The notes: a model not told the origin generated them from the letters alone. 64,000 nt of DNA from Branchiostoma floridae (GCF_000003815.2 NC_049997.1:13651567-13715566); one strand, 5' to 3'. Positions 32,023-43,265 are shown, counted from the first letter of the stretch. Program-made: numbers and translations.

Positions 32023-35000
32023 CTGAAAAATATTAATTTATCTTTACATAAGAGCATGCAAGGGAATTTTTGGTGAGTAAGCCATGCATGGACATTTGAA
32101 TGTTGGACAGTGCAAAATACATGTAGCAACAAACTCAACAACAAAAACTGCAAAATATTGTTTCTTTACTGCAATAAATGCTCTATTTATTACCAGTGTG
32201 ACAATAATCTGCTTTGTCATCACTTATTACAGCTTTGGCTTACACACTCAACATCTTCAACCCTAAAAGATTATTAATAAGTAAATCACTAAATGTTCAT
32301 TGAGAAATAGCAGAAAAATTGTTTTACATAATTGCCCTTTGCATTTATAAAGGAAGGAACAGAATGATCAAGAAGAATCTGATGTAGTTCTACAATGTCA
32401 TTTTGGTCTATTGGTAACTGTCATTGTTTTGGAAGATTGTCATTTCACAGAAAGCTTATTTGCTGTAATAAATTAAAATATCGGTTGGAATTACTGATAC
32501 TTCAAACATTGTAGCAGTTGAAATTCAAGAACTTCAAAGACTGTGGCATGTTGAATAGTGACATAAATAGAGGCCAATTATTAAAATAAGGAGGCTGAAT
32601 TTCATGTTAAATAATTATACGCACATTCAGTGAGCATATGATGACTTTTGAACTTAAGATGGCATGCACCATTCCAAAAGGCTTGAACTTGCATATTTGT
32701 TTGCTGAGCTCAGAAGAGTAGACTGAGAATTTTAAAAGAAAATTTATGGCAACTGTAGAAAAAGCCAAATTTATAATACACCAAGCTGTTAAGCATTGAC
32801 TAATATATGAAAAATTGGGACCTCTCTTTTGAAACTTTTCTGTAAATGATAAAAACCCCAGGTTTAAGAAGGCTAACTTAATACAGTGTATTACCTCTAA
32901 TTTTAAAAGAAGATGTCCTGTCCTCCTCAGACAAGATGCTTGCAGCTGTTGCATATCCAGTATCAGATGATAGACCAGTTCCTGTTGATTGTGTAGTTCC
33001 TGTTGATTGTGTAGTTCCTGTTGATCGAAGGCTTGCTGCTGAATGGATCCTTGCTTTAGTTGAGATGCTTCCTGCTTTTAGTCGCCGTATGTCTTTATGT
33101 TGCCTGGAGGTGTGCAGCAAGGCCATCTGTGATGTCACCTGTTCAACCTGCTCATCTGTGGATCCGTGCTGATCACCTTTGACAGGTGCAACAGTAGCAC
33201 CTGTAGCAATATTGGGTGAATCAAGACCTGGTGGCTTGGTGGCCTTGTGACAGTGGCATGTGTGACAGTGGCATGTGGGACAGTGGCATGTGGGACAGTG
33301 GCCTGCGGGACAGTGGCATATTGTATAGGATAGTGTCATAAATTGGGACAGTGGCATTTTAGACAGTGGCATGTGGGACAATGGCATGTGAGACAGTGGC
33401 ATGTGGGACAGTGACATGTGGGACAGTGGCATGTGGGATAGTGACATATGGGATAGTGGCATCTGGAACAGCATGTGGTACAGTGGCATGTAGGATTCGT
33501 TGGCATATAGGGTAGTGGCATGTGGGACAGTGGCATTTGAGACAGTGGCATGTGAGATAGTGACATAAAAGTGTCATCTGGGACAGCATGTGGTACTGTA
33601 ACAGTGGCATGTAGGATTGGCATATAGGGTAGTGGCATCTGGGACAGTGGCATTTGAGACAGTGGCATGTGAGATGGTGGCATGTGGGACAGTGGCATGT
33701 GGGATAGTGACATTTGGGACAGTGGCAAGTAGTTGACTACATAATATTATGTCGAACCTTGATTTCAGTAAATATATAAAGACGAGTATCATAAGCATGT
33801 TTTTGCAATATGGCAAACAGCAGTATCAGTGATGTGCACTATGCACATGATATGGGCTATAGCAAGAAATTATAAGTTTAATCCTTGCCGTATATGTGGG
33901 ACATGGTGCCCCAACGACACACCAGAAGGTCAAGGGATAGGTGAGGTGAGGTGATATGTGGGACAGTGGAAGGATATTGAAAGCAAAGTGCACCTTAATG
34001 TCATGTGCAACAATAGTCTTAAATATCACATTCAAGTAAAGCTGATAAACCTGAAGTTGCATTCTCTCACCTTCTAAGAAATCTACTCCCCTCTGAAAGT
34101 CTGCCTCATCGACCTCAATATGTACATACAGCAGCATTCCTCCACATATCTGCACCAACTCCTGGCTGATGTACTCCTCAGTCAGGATGGCTGACAGGGT
34201 CCCGTCTCTACAAGCTGTCACAAACTCTACCTGACTATCTCTATGGTCAAACCTTAACTCACAGAGAACACTGCCTTCACGCAGCTTCCTTATTTTAGCT
34301 TTTAGTTTCTTCAATCTGTTCATTGTTTCTATGAATCTGTCATGATCTTGCAACACTTCTCTTGTGAATAACTCATTGATGAAGTGCAAGATGGTCTCCT
34401 TTCTTTTCTCACTAACTGTGTCATCCATTACATTTTCTACTTCAGATTCCAGCTGGCTGAACCGTTCCATTCTTTCATTGAACATTGCATCACTCTGTAC
34501 ATCTCTTGTAATCATGTCTTTCAATTTATCAAGAAGAATTGCCTCTCCCTGCAAGACAGTGCTTTCTGGTGTTCTTACAGACATCCTTATTTTCTGATCT
34601 GTAAAAAGGCAAAGTTGGGAATTATCAAGCAGTCTAATGTCAACAGCATGACTGTAAGTTAGGAAAGATATTTTATGCACTCAGCACAAAAAGTTTGGAA
34701 TATCAACTTCTGTTGATCATATTTCTGTTGTTTCTGTATCAATTTCAATATATTGTATATCTATAGAAAGCTCGCATGATTTTCTTTCCAATGGTATAGA
34801 ACTCCTTATAATTGTTAACTCATGGAACACGCACTAGGCCTGCTAATGTGAGTGGGTCACGAAAAAAAAGGGCCCAAATTCCCCCGTTTCTGTTCAACAG
34901 TGTATCGTCCGGTTGTTATGGCCGCGGGTGACAATGATTCAATCAATCCTTTTTTCACCTAACGGTTGCAATATACAGAATATCCAAGTTTATTGTTAGC

Positions 35001-38000
35001 ATATCTGAGTAGAGTATTTTATGACTGTAAATTTATGGAACGAGCACCAGGCCTGCTTACGTACAAAGATAAAGTGCCAAAATTACCCTTAGGCTACTTA
35101 AGTCAACTACTCCAATCAGCTCATTTTTTACCATCGGTATTGACTTGTGAATGAAGGAAAGTTGAAGAAACAGGACATGTCAATCAAAGCTACTGTTACT
35201 CTTTATTCAAGCAAAAAATCTGCACCAAGAGGTGATCAATCAAGCACCATGATGCTCAGCCTCCACCACCAAACGCCGAAAGTTACTCTTGTCGTGTCAG
35301 CGTGCGGTTCTCCTTGCCGCATCCACGCTTTGATTCTGCCATCCAACTACTGAAAGGGCAGATATACCTTACTCGAGTGTGCTAAAACCTTGTGTGTTCC
35401 GTATACCAAATGTGAGGTGAAAAGAGGATTGATTGATCCAGTGTCACACACGCGCCAATGTTAACTGTACTGTTGAACAGAAGCAGGGAAATTTGGGCAC
35501 TTTTTTTCGTGACCCACTCACGTAAACGGGAGTTTCATGTGTTTACAATCATGATAAGTTTGATACCATAGGAAAGAAAATTATACAAGCTTTCTATCAA
35601 TATATAATACATTGAAATTTATGCATAAATGACTTAAATATGATTTACCAAAGTTGATATTCCAAACTTTTTGTGCCTAGTTTAGTTAAATTGTATAATA
35701 GCCATTATCATAATACTAGCACACAATACTGCCAAATAAATCAGCGATGAATTTAAGGAGATCTACTAGTGCAACAACAGTAAGTTCCGAGGTACATGTG
35801 TATGCACACTTCAGACATCCATGTGTTCAACACATTTCTAGAAAGGCTTCGATAACTATCCATTAGGAGAAAACGAGGCCAAAAATTTTCAGCGCTTGTT
35901 CGGGCAGGTGAGCTCGTCGCATTCATTGCCAGATTTGTAGTCATAATCCCACGTGCTCACGGCACAAGATGAGCATGATTCAACAGCAATCTTGAATTTC
36001 TGTTGGTGACCTACAACTTGTGTAAAAGTGTGAGGAACCGTTGCATAATAGCCCAAATCTACGGCTGAATGGGCAAAATTGAACGTACGCCGCCATTTTC
36101 CCGCCATTCTTATTTCTATGCTAGCAGTAAAGTTTTACGTCATAGCGGTTGTGACGGACCAAAATTAAATGAAAATTCTTGACTGTATACGTCCGTTTTC
36201 TCATGATTTTTTTAATGCTGAGCATGCAGGTTTAAAATTGTTTTATGCAATTACTTACAGAGAAGGAAGGCACAACACTGAGGATGTGTAAACTTTAAGG
36301 TTCACAGCGGCAGTTAATTGTGCCGTGTTTCTACCTAGCGGTATTTTGGAACCCCCTCCCAACCAAATGCCCGTTCTCTGTGCAATACCGCGGTGTGTTA
36401 CAATTACAATATTACGTTTTTAGCAGGACAAAAGAGACAAAAATGATACACAAAAGAAGTGGCAAAGGTAAGCTGTAAAAGCAACTGCAGAAAATGATGC
36501 GTTGACAATTTGTCAAATCATGGATGGCTAAAGAAATTGTCGTAAACTTGGCGGTATTATGATAATAGATGTTAACTACACACATAATGTAACTTCCATA
36601 ATCTTTGATAAAAAAAAAGATGGTTATTAGAGAATCATATAGCAAGACCATTTGTAAGATTGTACACTCTTAAACAGTCTTTTCCAAATTCTTGTGCCAA
36701 TAGTTGACTCTGTGATCCTGTCATGTGCTCAGAGTAATCATATCAGTCATCATCCAAAAAAAAGTTATGACAATCATAACATTGTATTTTAGCTGGAAAG
36801 ATAACCTGTTTGATAAATGTTACCTAGTTTCACAACTTTCCTGTCCTCATCTGTACATGTTTCCTCAACAGAATCAGCTCTCTCTCTCTTCTGGGCTTCA
36901 GCAGTGTTCTGTGTGTCACCTGAGGGTAGGAGTCCAGAAATAGAAAGTGCAAGGATCTGTTGTACATGTGGATTTGACATTGACAAAAATCCAACTGTAT
37001 CATTTTACATATTTGATTTGATGATTGCCAATGACATTACAAGTCTGTTTTGAAGTTCCTTGTTGAATAGAAATCTATACTCTGATACCACAACATCTAA
37101 TTGTCTGACTGGTGAACAGATACTTTTCATGGCCATATGGTGTAAATATCAGCCTGAGGAATCTTAATTTCCGTATAAGTGAAAATAGAATGCCTTACCT
37201 GTATTTATACAGGCTTTGATGAACTGATGATGAGACTCTTCCCAGTACTTTGTGGACAGGAGTTGCCGCTTGCATCTTGCTGCTGTTTTGAACTCTGTCT
37301 TGTTGTGTTTCAACATCCTTTCAATGCTCTCAGCCCAGTGTTGGATCATTACATGTTCATCACTTCCATCCATGTCAACAATGGAATGATGTAGTTCATC
37401 TACATGTTCATGAATGAAGTCTGCTACTCCAGATTTGCTAGATACAAGAACAGGAACACCGGTGATAATGGCATCCAAGCCAACCAGACCAAAAGGTTCA
37501 GCACGAGAAGGCATCAGGACCAGGTGGGCCTGCATCATCTCTTTACAGATGTCCTTCTGTGTGCCATAAGGGAGGAGGGTTATTTGTAAGTTTCTTGACT
37601 TACATTGTTCAAGGATTGCCTTGCTTGTTTCAAAGTCATTTTTGTTGAATCCTATTACACGATACTTGACTTTGATCTTGTCTGCAACAATGCTCAGGGC
37701 TTCAACAGCAAGGTCATATCCCTTCAGTTTCTCAACACCCTTCACCCTACCAATGGACAGGACCACCATTGTCTCTGTGTCCTTATATTCAGCCTCTGCA
37801 TCTTCAAAGATCTTAGAAGACCTCGGAACAATCTTCAAATGCTGTGGCTTTTTGCTAGCAGGAATAGCTCTGAACTGGTTCTCAAAATGATCAAAAGTCT
37901 TCTTCCCAAGAGAAAAGACCACATCAGCCTCTTGTGCATCTTGAAGGATGGAATCTTCTTTCTTCCCAATGCCCATGGCCTCCTCATCTCCCTTGTAGTA

Positions 38001-39546
38001 CTCAGTGTCCTCTGGTATATCATTGGTGATGAGGATGACTTTTGCATCTGGGTACCGTTCTTGTTTGATCCTTATTGCTGCCCTACTTGTGACACCTGTA
38101 TGTCCCACAATGGTCCTGATCTTAGAGGGAAGATGAGGATATTTGAGACCATGGTCAAAGGTCAGCCAGGTCAGAGATGGATCAGTCCTGGGGTCATCTG
38201 GGTCAAGTTTAGGCAGTAGCAGTTCCACTCCATCCTTTTTGGCTTGTTATATGTCCTCTTCAGTTGCTTGTAAAGCAGTACTGAACACAGGTGTGTCTGG
38301 TTCATGTTCCCTGAGTATTTCTGCAACCTGTTGCTTCAAAGAGGAGCTTTCTTTTGTAGATGAGCTGTACTCAGTTTGGATCAGCAAAACAGCAGACTGG
38401 TCTGTGTGGAAAAGTGTGAAATGTTGTCTAGATCATCCAATGTAAATAATAGCTTCTAATTGCAATCAAATTGTTTCAATTGCAGTTGAGTGATTAAAAT
38501 CTTTTTTAAAGCAGGTCAAATGTAATTTTGGCCCCCTGGCAGCTTGCTCTGGTACTGCACACTAAGGCATTTTTGTTAAGGTCTTTCCAAGCAAATAACT
38601 GAACAAAAACAAAAAAACATTTATCCATATTGGCATTTGGCATGCAGGTCTGTTAGGCCACACCAATTTAATTTCTTGGTTCACGGATTCGCTCGCTCCT
38701 ATTTTTTTGAAAAAGAAATAAAAATAAAATTACCACTCAGCAAATTTTCACCATTAATGAAACCATTCACCAACTTTCTGGTGTAGCAAATTGGCCTTTA
38801 TATTATAAGCTCCTTAAAGTGTGGGTACAGGTGCTGTTACTGTACAATAATAGTGTTTTTGTACTTTTTTCAAGCTGAAAACTTTTTTTCTTTATGTTTT
38901 GGATTAGCCGTCACCTTTACCCCAACCATTTTACAATTTCTATCTTTATTTTTATTTCGCCCTCTCGCTCCATATTTTTTATGAAAAAATCCGTGAACCA
39001 AGAAACTAAATTGGTGTGGCCTTAGATATATAGAGATATATACAATTAGATGTGAAGTATGCTAAATTTAAATCAGGACTGGATGTACATACATGTATTA
39101 AATCAATGAGGAAAATCATTGCAATGATGTTTTCTTGATAAGACATTTGATAATGTGTAACATTTGTACTTTATGGCAGGTGGAAAACAGTAACAGTTAT
39201 ACCAAATATTCAAATTATGGTCTAATTTTCATTACCAGTTCACATAACATGTTCACATTTATTTTAGTGGTTAATGATGTGAATTTCATACCTAGTGCAA
39301 TGCGGAAGTTACAGTTAGTTAGTTAAAGATGTTTAAATGTGTTTTTTTTAATTCTTCCAAAGGCTTTCACACCTACAATATCTTCTATTTTGGTAGAGAA
39401 GATCATCATCTAATATAGATACACTAACAGCCATATTTGCATAAACAATGAGACAAGTTGAACAAGAAATCAATTTGTACACAAAATTTTATTCAAATTC
39501 TGTTGTGTGCTGAGATTGCGAGTGCTGACTTACCCATGTTTGTCAT
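30449..39546 (-). CDS. Copy 1: glycosyltransferase / TRADD-N-like / TPR multidomain gene
   Basis: Minus-strand exons in order: possible start exon 39546-39534, glycosyltransferase 38401-37199, linker 36919-36824, TRADD-N-like 34598-34071, linker 33200-32895, TPR 32022-30449. All introns are GT-AG and phase 1, and the sum (3,720 nt) is a multiple of three. The glycosyltransferase exon has an in-frame TAA at 38247-38249, so either the gene is damaged, the codon is an assembly error, or translation starts downstream. All other exons are open. The likely role is an intracellular sensor or scaffold in death-domain signalling; this is inference from the domains. It is a paralog of the gene at 47233-55253. 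Introns contain a minisatellite, a foldback element and a transposon copy. Confidence 0.65.
32895..33200 (-). CDS. Ser/Thr/Gln-rich linker exon, copy 1
   Basis: A 306 nt phase 1-1 exon. It begins GATVAPVKGDQHGSTDEQ, includes a short direct repeat STGTTQ x2, and ends SSFKIRG. Low complexity, so probably a flexible spacer between the TRADD-N-like and TPR parts. The 15 bp minisatellite begins about 50 bp upstream of its acceptor. A linker-like relic with a similar start (GAATQLSVAIPATPD) lies at 43141-43265. Confidence 0.65.
33250..33730. repeat. 15 bp minisatellite, about 480 bp
   Basis: Imperfect copies of GTGGGACAGTGGCAT fill the interval, inside the copy 1 intron between the TRADD-N-like exon and the linker exon. 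Because the period is a multiple of three, all three minus frames stay open for long runs (MPLSH, CHCPT). I do not count these as coding. A larger block of about 130 bp including TGTAGGATTGGCATATAGGG occurs twice. Confidence 0.95.
34071..34598 (-). CDS. TRADD-N-like domain exon, copy 1
   Basis: A 528 nt phase 1-1 exon of 175 full codons. The first 100 residues are helical and charged (RTPESTVLQGEAILLDKLKD onward), with an ERMERFSQLESEVENV coiled-coil-like stretch. The last 75 (EGSVLCELRFDHRDSQVEF ... GGMLLYVHIEVDEADFQRG) have the alternating strand and helix pattern I associate with the TRADD N-terminal domain, which in animals mediates adaptor contacts in death-receptor and immune signalling. 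The assignment is by eye. It is nearly identical to 51749-52279 of copy 2. No damage is seen. Confidence 0.65.
34684..35676. mobile_element. Long-TIR foldback element, about 1 kb
   Basis: Arms of about 230 bp (34684-34915 and 35455-35676) are imperfect inverted copies. The outer ends read GCACAAAAAGTTTGGAATAT and inner parts include GTGAGTGGGTCACGAAAAAA and TTCTGTTCAACAGT on both sides. The central 540 bp has no recognisable protein. A target duplication is not clear. It lies in the copy 1 intron between the linker and TRADD-N-like exons. Confidence 0.85.
35700..36575 (-). mobile_element. Interspersed repeat, about 0.88 kb, copy B
   Basis: Inverted homolog of 19295-20169. On the minus strand it has an open frame at 36107-35889 (72 codons) starting MAGKWRRTFNFAHS and containing VGHQQKFKIAVESCSSCAVS and NECDELTCPN, more intact than in copy A. 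The element lies in a copy 1 intron. Whether the short Cys-bearing frame is a captured host exon or noise is unknown. Confidence 0.75.
36824..36919 (-). CDS. Acidic/basic linker exon, copy 1
   Basis: A 96 nt phase 1-1 exon starting GDTQNTAEAQKRERADS and ending DEDRKVVKLG. It is homologous to the two linker exons of copy 2 (52664-52756 and 52848-52949). The motif KR(E/K)RADSVEE could be a nuclear localisation signal or merely a charged spacer. Borders: CTCAG acceptor, GTAACA donor. Confidence 0.75.
37199..38401 (-). CDS. GT-B glycosyltransferase exon, copy 1 (in-frame stop)
   Basis: About 400 codons. After the acceptor it starts DQSAVLLIQTEYSSS, aligned with SNAVLLVTDQYASS of copy 2. Recognisable parts of a GT4-type (group 1) glycosyltransferase are WLTFDHGLKYPHLP, TIVGHTGVTSRAA, the C-terminal nucleotide-sugar domain with SIGRVKGVEKLKGYDLA, and AHLVLMPSRAEPFGLVGLD. 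The EX7E motif of retaining GT-B enzymes is EX7D here (codons at 37497-37499 and 37473-37475), whereas copy 2 keeps EX7E. An in-frame TAA at 38247-38249 interrupts the N-terminal part. The exon ends with YWEESHHQFIKAC. Copy 1 may have lost catalysis or function; substrate unknown. Confidence 0.8.
38656..39021. mobile_element. Harbinger-like MITE (GGCCACACC ends, TTA duplication)
   Basis: The ends are inverted copies of a roughly 35 bp sequence starting GGCCACACCAATTTAATTTC (second copy with one change), flanked by TTA at 38653-38655 and 39022-39024. A 3 bp TWA duplication fits PIF/Harbinger. Fragments of the same end appear near 7307, 15282-15415 and 23630, so it is a dispersed family. Confidence 0.85.
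39534..39546 (-). CDS. Candidate tiny first exon of copy 1
   Basis: On the minus strand ATGACAAACATGG is followed by a consensus donor GTAAGT. It ends in phase 1, which fits the glycosyltransferase exon at 38401, and an in-frame TGA lies just upstream. By analogy copy 2 also starts with a short ATG exon before its glycosyltransferase exon. The evidence is only phase and donor quality; the death effector exon at 44202 also fits this acceptor. Confidence 0.3.
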
Positions 39547-40334
39547 AAGGCATCATTTGAGGGGTTTTCTCTCTGCTTTGCTGGTGAAAAAAACAAGATT
39601 CTATGAGTAACGCGACAAAAGTGAGAGTGTTATGTCACTGGTCACGATACACAGTGGTATAACTTCATTTTTCATAAATGTACGTCGCGCTAAAACTAGG
39701 CGGAGTTTGATTAACAAAATAAGAAGAGTCAATATAATCAGATCATGTTATGAAATTGAGTTGAGGATAAAACTATAGAACATGTGCTTTGAAATGCTAA
39801 GTTTCTGAGCTACTTTTCTTGTTATTTTTTTCTGTACACGGAAATGAAAAATACTGTTTGATAGCACTCAGCCCCAGCTTAAAGTTAAAGGGTATAAGCT
39901 TCACAACTATTTGTACAAACTATGTATAATGTTGAAGATAGCTGCACAAAATCATTCACATGGGCACAACTTACCACTCAGTGTTAGACACAAAAAAGTA
40001 TCGAGGTTTAAGGTAAAGATGGCGTCTCTGTTTGAAGGTCAAAGTGACCGACGCTTGTTACAGTCCTTCCCATTGGCCGATCCTATCATGGAAGTTTTTC
40101 CCTCTTTCCAATTGTTGTCTGTGTCAAAATGTTAATGCAGAAATTATTCCTTGATGCTTAATTTAATCAAGATAGCATAAGTATGCATAAAGTTGATCTG
40201 CAAAAAGTAAATCAGCAGACTTTCAAGATGTCGCACCAATCGTAGACCCCCTAACTCAGCACCTGTGCGGGTCAGTTACACCTGCATAATGGCGGTTTCT
40301 ATAGAGGCATTTGTGGGACATACCACAAAGAATC

Positions 40335-40358
40335 GGGGGGGGGGGGGGGGGGGGGGGG
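40335..40358. repeat. Poly(G) run of 24
   Basis: An uninterrupted run of 24 G followed by A5. It could fold as a quadruplex, or its length may be a sequencing approximation. Confidence 0.9.
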
Positions 40359-40754
40359 AAAAATTGGCAACATTTTCTCTACCTGTGTCGTCTGAGGTTT
40401 TGAGCTGACATATCAAAGTAGCATTTGGGCACAGGCTGAAACATTCAGTCGGTGAAAAGTTTACAATTTTAACAAACAATGTGTGGGATGTGTATTTGTA
40501 ACTTCCTACATTTAGAAGCTGTTTCTATCTGAGACTCAGACCTGGTCCATTCTCCCTTGTTTAGATGCTGTCACTGTGCTAACTGCATGGTGGACTGAAA
40601 CACAAAGGATCCAGTCGTGTGCGTTGTGGCAATATTTGATTATGATAACCATGGCGACATGCGATGTGCCTCTGAAAGTCTCAGTGCCTGAATAGTATGG
40701 TGTAATTCTATATTACGGTATGTTCTACTGTATCAGGTGTTGTGTAATCAACTT

Positions 40755-41070
40755 AGTAAGGTGGTGTTGTGGCTAGGGTTATTGACTTAGACTACCTGGA
40801 TTTCAGGGTTCTAATCCCTGGCAGACCCTAGTGTTGTGCCCTTGGAAAAGTTACTTTACACCTATTTCCTCACTTTACTGAGGTGATAAATGAGTACTCT
40901 GTAAGAACCTACTTTCAAGGCTAGGGACGTCCTCCCTGATGGGATGTTAAGATGGAGGCCCGTGTTTGGGGGCTTCAAAACCACAACTGGAGCCGCAAAC
41001 TGTACAGCTAGTGCTTAGTGTACAAAATTGCTGCGTTACACCTAAAGACGATTAACTCAATGTGAAACAA
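40755..41070 (+). repeat. tRNA-derived SINE copy (plus)
   Basis: The tRNA-like head has GTGGCTAGGGTTA (A-box-like) and GGTTCTAATCC (B box, one change from GGTTCGAATCC). It is followed by CCCTTGGAAAAGTTACTTTACACCTATTTCCTCA and a tail that ends near GCTGCGTTACACCT. Related copies are at 12813-13206 and 14382-14497. It is not a functional tRNA gene. Confidence 0.7.
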
Positions 41071-41321
41071 AGAAATTTAAAAGAAAGAAGCAAAACAACG
41101 TAATGAGCAGGAGACAGCTTGGTACGAAATAAACATTCAAGCTTTCTGATAACAAAATACACTTAATGTGGTAATAATAACTGTACCATAATGTCAATCA
41201 TTGACCAAAGTGGATTCGACAGTATCCAGAAACATAATTGGCTAAAATTAAACCACCCTGCACACAGTGTGTGATTGCTAAGCCAATATGAGAATGCTCA
41301 GGGCTTGGTAGTGTCATGATC

Positions 41322-41783
41322 AACGGTGCACACCCCAGTTCTTCCGCGACCGGGGTCCGTGGTAGTCCCAACTTATTTCGGAGAAGGGGATTTTAGCATC
41401 CGTTTTGTGCCCAGTTACTCAGTGTAAAATTAGCGTAGTGGATCCAAATTGCTGGTAGTATAAAATTCGACCCCTATATGCTATTTTCGGTAAGTTTTTG
41501 TCGCCGAATCTTGGCTTCCTGGTATCGCTCCGAGGACGCAAACAGTGAAGGGGCCGGAGCCGCTTGACCGATGATGTCACCGCCATGGGCTTTCGACATG
41601 CATTAGAATATTCATTATTGTGAGATTTGTAGTACTAGAATTTTCTTGTAAATAAGATATGTTAGACCATATGGTACATGCTTACTTTCTGTATAGGCGA
41701 AGTTCCCGGGAGCATTTTTTTTTTAAATGCGGCATCGTTGAACTATAGGTTTCAATGGGGGCGAGAAACTGGTGTGTGCCCCC
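41322..41783. mobile_element. Possible TIR element
   Basis: The left GGTGCACACCCCAGTTCTTC and the inverted right GGGGCACACACCAGTTTCTC match over about 20 bp with several changes. The interior is more CpG-rich than its surroundings. No target duplication is evident, so this is tentative. Confidence 0.4.
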
Positions 41784-41929
41784 TCAAGGTATTTGTGACA
41801 ATTTCTCTCAGTTTATCGATATTTCATGTATAATGCTGCACTAAAATTATAGAATAATTAAGCACATCATATGAAGTCAATAAACAGTAGTCAATGTGTT
41901 ACTGTTTTATTGTGAACCATCTTATATGT

Positions 41930-41984
41930 ACGTCTTGGTAAATTTACTTAAATAATGATCATTTAAGTAAATTTACCAAGACGT
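41930..41984. repeat. Perfect 24 bp hairpin
   Basis: The arms 41930-41953 and 41961-41984 are perfect inverted copies starting ACGTCTTGGTAAATTTACTT, with a 7 nt loop. Perfect pairing in otherwise diverged DNA suggests recent origin or constraint. Confidence 0.9.
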
Positions 41985-42269
41985 TTTGGGTATGACACAG
42001 GTGGACTTGCCCCAGTGTTGTATGTAGTTTAACAGTTCATGTGAATCATAGGAAAATGCAAACATAACATGATAGGGTATCATATGCATAAACCATATCA
42101 GGTGGTCTTCCCAAATTATAGATTGAGGTTTGTTTCTGCCAGTTAACAGAATGTTCTCCTTAGTGCTGAAATTCCATCAAACGATGGATCATTGTGATTC
42201 TGTGTTGGTTAGAGATTTATTTTCATTAAGCAATGACAAGTAGCTATGATATCATTGATCAGCTAGCCA

Positions 42270-42490
42270 AGCTGATCTGATCTCTACCTGACTTTCCCTA
42301 TGGTCCCTCAGGTTGCTGAAAACATTCAGTATGCAGCTCCCTTATGTCATTGGCAATGCCATCTTTTCTTTTGTTTTACAAATTTCTTTGTATCCCTCCA
42401 CATTGTGCTCTAATGGTCCTCTGAACCACTTAATTCTTTGTACATTTTCATTCTTTCATTATACAAAGTGTATATTCCATTGCATATATA
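42270..42490 (-). pseudogene. Decayed TRADD-N-like exon relic
   Basis: On plus, CTCTACCTGACTTTCCCTATGG at 42280 matches CTCTACCTGACTATCTCTATGG of the copy 1 TRADD-N-like exon (34234), and weaker similarity continues downstream (CTTTTCTTTT, CATTCTTTCATT) at the expected spacing. The frame is lost. This would be a remnant of another family member. The match is short, so confidence is moderate to low. Confidence 0.45.
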
Positions 42491-43140
42491 TATACATGCT
42501 GGAAATGTAGTTTAACATACTAATGAATCATCTCTCATTGAAACCATACTGCGAAATGAGATAAGCCTGTCTGACCTTCCAAAGACTTTGCTCCCAACCA
42601 CTTGCCAACCAAGGTCGACACTGGGTAGGGAGTAGCCTAGAATCCATCCTGTTCTAGCTACAGTTGGCTATTATTATGGCTTTAAAGCAGAATATGACTT
42701 CCAATATTGCAGGCTACTTCCAACATTGCTTTAAAAAGTTGGCTGGTGCGGACTTAAACCTTTAAAGACTCATTGACTACCTCCAAACTGCAGACCTTGC
42801 TCAAGACTAACTCCTAACCGTGGTTTAGAGAAGGTTGGGAGGCCTGGCCATGTGTGAATGGGCTTGTCTATAGCATCAAATTTTATGACATTCACATAGC
42901 TGTCTTTATCAAGCTTTAATGTACTAACTTTGTACTGACTGAATATTGTGGAACAACATCCGTCCAAAGGAGAGTCAACGTGTACTTGCTGTTGACATCT
43001 TACTTTTACGTTTCTGTTGGTTAGGTTGAACCGGCCGAGAGCTGTGTTTTTGAGGATGATATGATTGTTGCTGCTGACCAAATGCCTGTACAGCCTTTGT
43101 TTGTTGGATGACCTTTGATTCTTCCCCCCCCCCCCCCCCC

Positions 43141-43265
43141 AGGATGTCTGGTGGTAACCAGCGAGGCCGTGGCCAGCTGTGATGTCACCACAGCAACCTG
43201 CACATCAGTGGATGGGGTCAGGTCAGGTGTTGCAGGTATGGCAACTGACAGCTGTGTAGCTGCAC
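43141..43265 (-). pseudogene. Linker-like exon relic
   Basis: After an acceptor AACAAACAG the minus strand reads GAATQLSVAIPATPDLTPST, then QVAVVTSQLATASLVTTRHP, resembling GATVAPVKGDQHGSTDEQ and QVEQVTSQMALLHTSRQH of the copy 1 linker exon. It runs into a poly(C) tract at 43126-43140 with no donor. It starts in the same phase as the other family exons, so it may be a remnant or an exon of a further paralog. Confidence 0.5.

Noticed and set aside
33336-33816. Overlapping minus-strand frames with MPLSHMPLS and CHCPTCHCPT
   Set aside because: All come from the 15 bp minisatellite; a period divisible by three keeps every frame open without coding.
35889-36107. 72-codon minus-strand frame as a host gene
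   Set aside because: It lies inside an interspersed repeat whose other copy has a stop; kept as a finding about the element instead.
37605-38219. 204-codon plus-strand open frame
   Set aside because: Antisense shadow of the copy 1 glycosyltransferase exon, with no domain of its own.
40755-40830. tRNA gene
   Set aside because: The A and B boxes are present but the cloverleaf is not, and the sequence continues as a SINE body.
42770-43081. 103-codon minus-strand frame
   Set aside because: No domain and no splice support; its right end only touches the linker-like relic.
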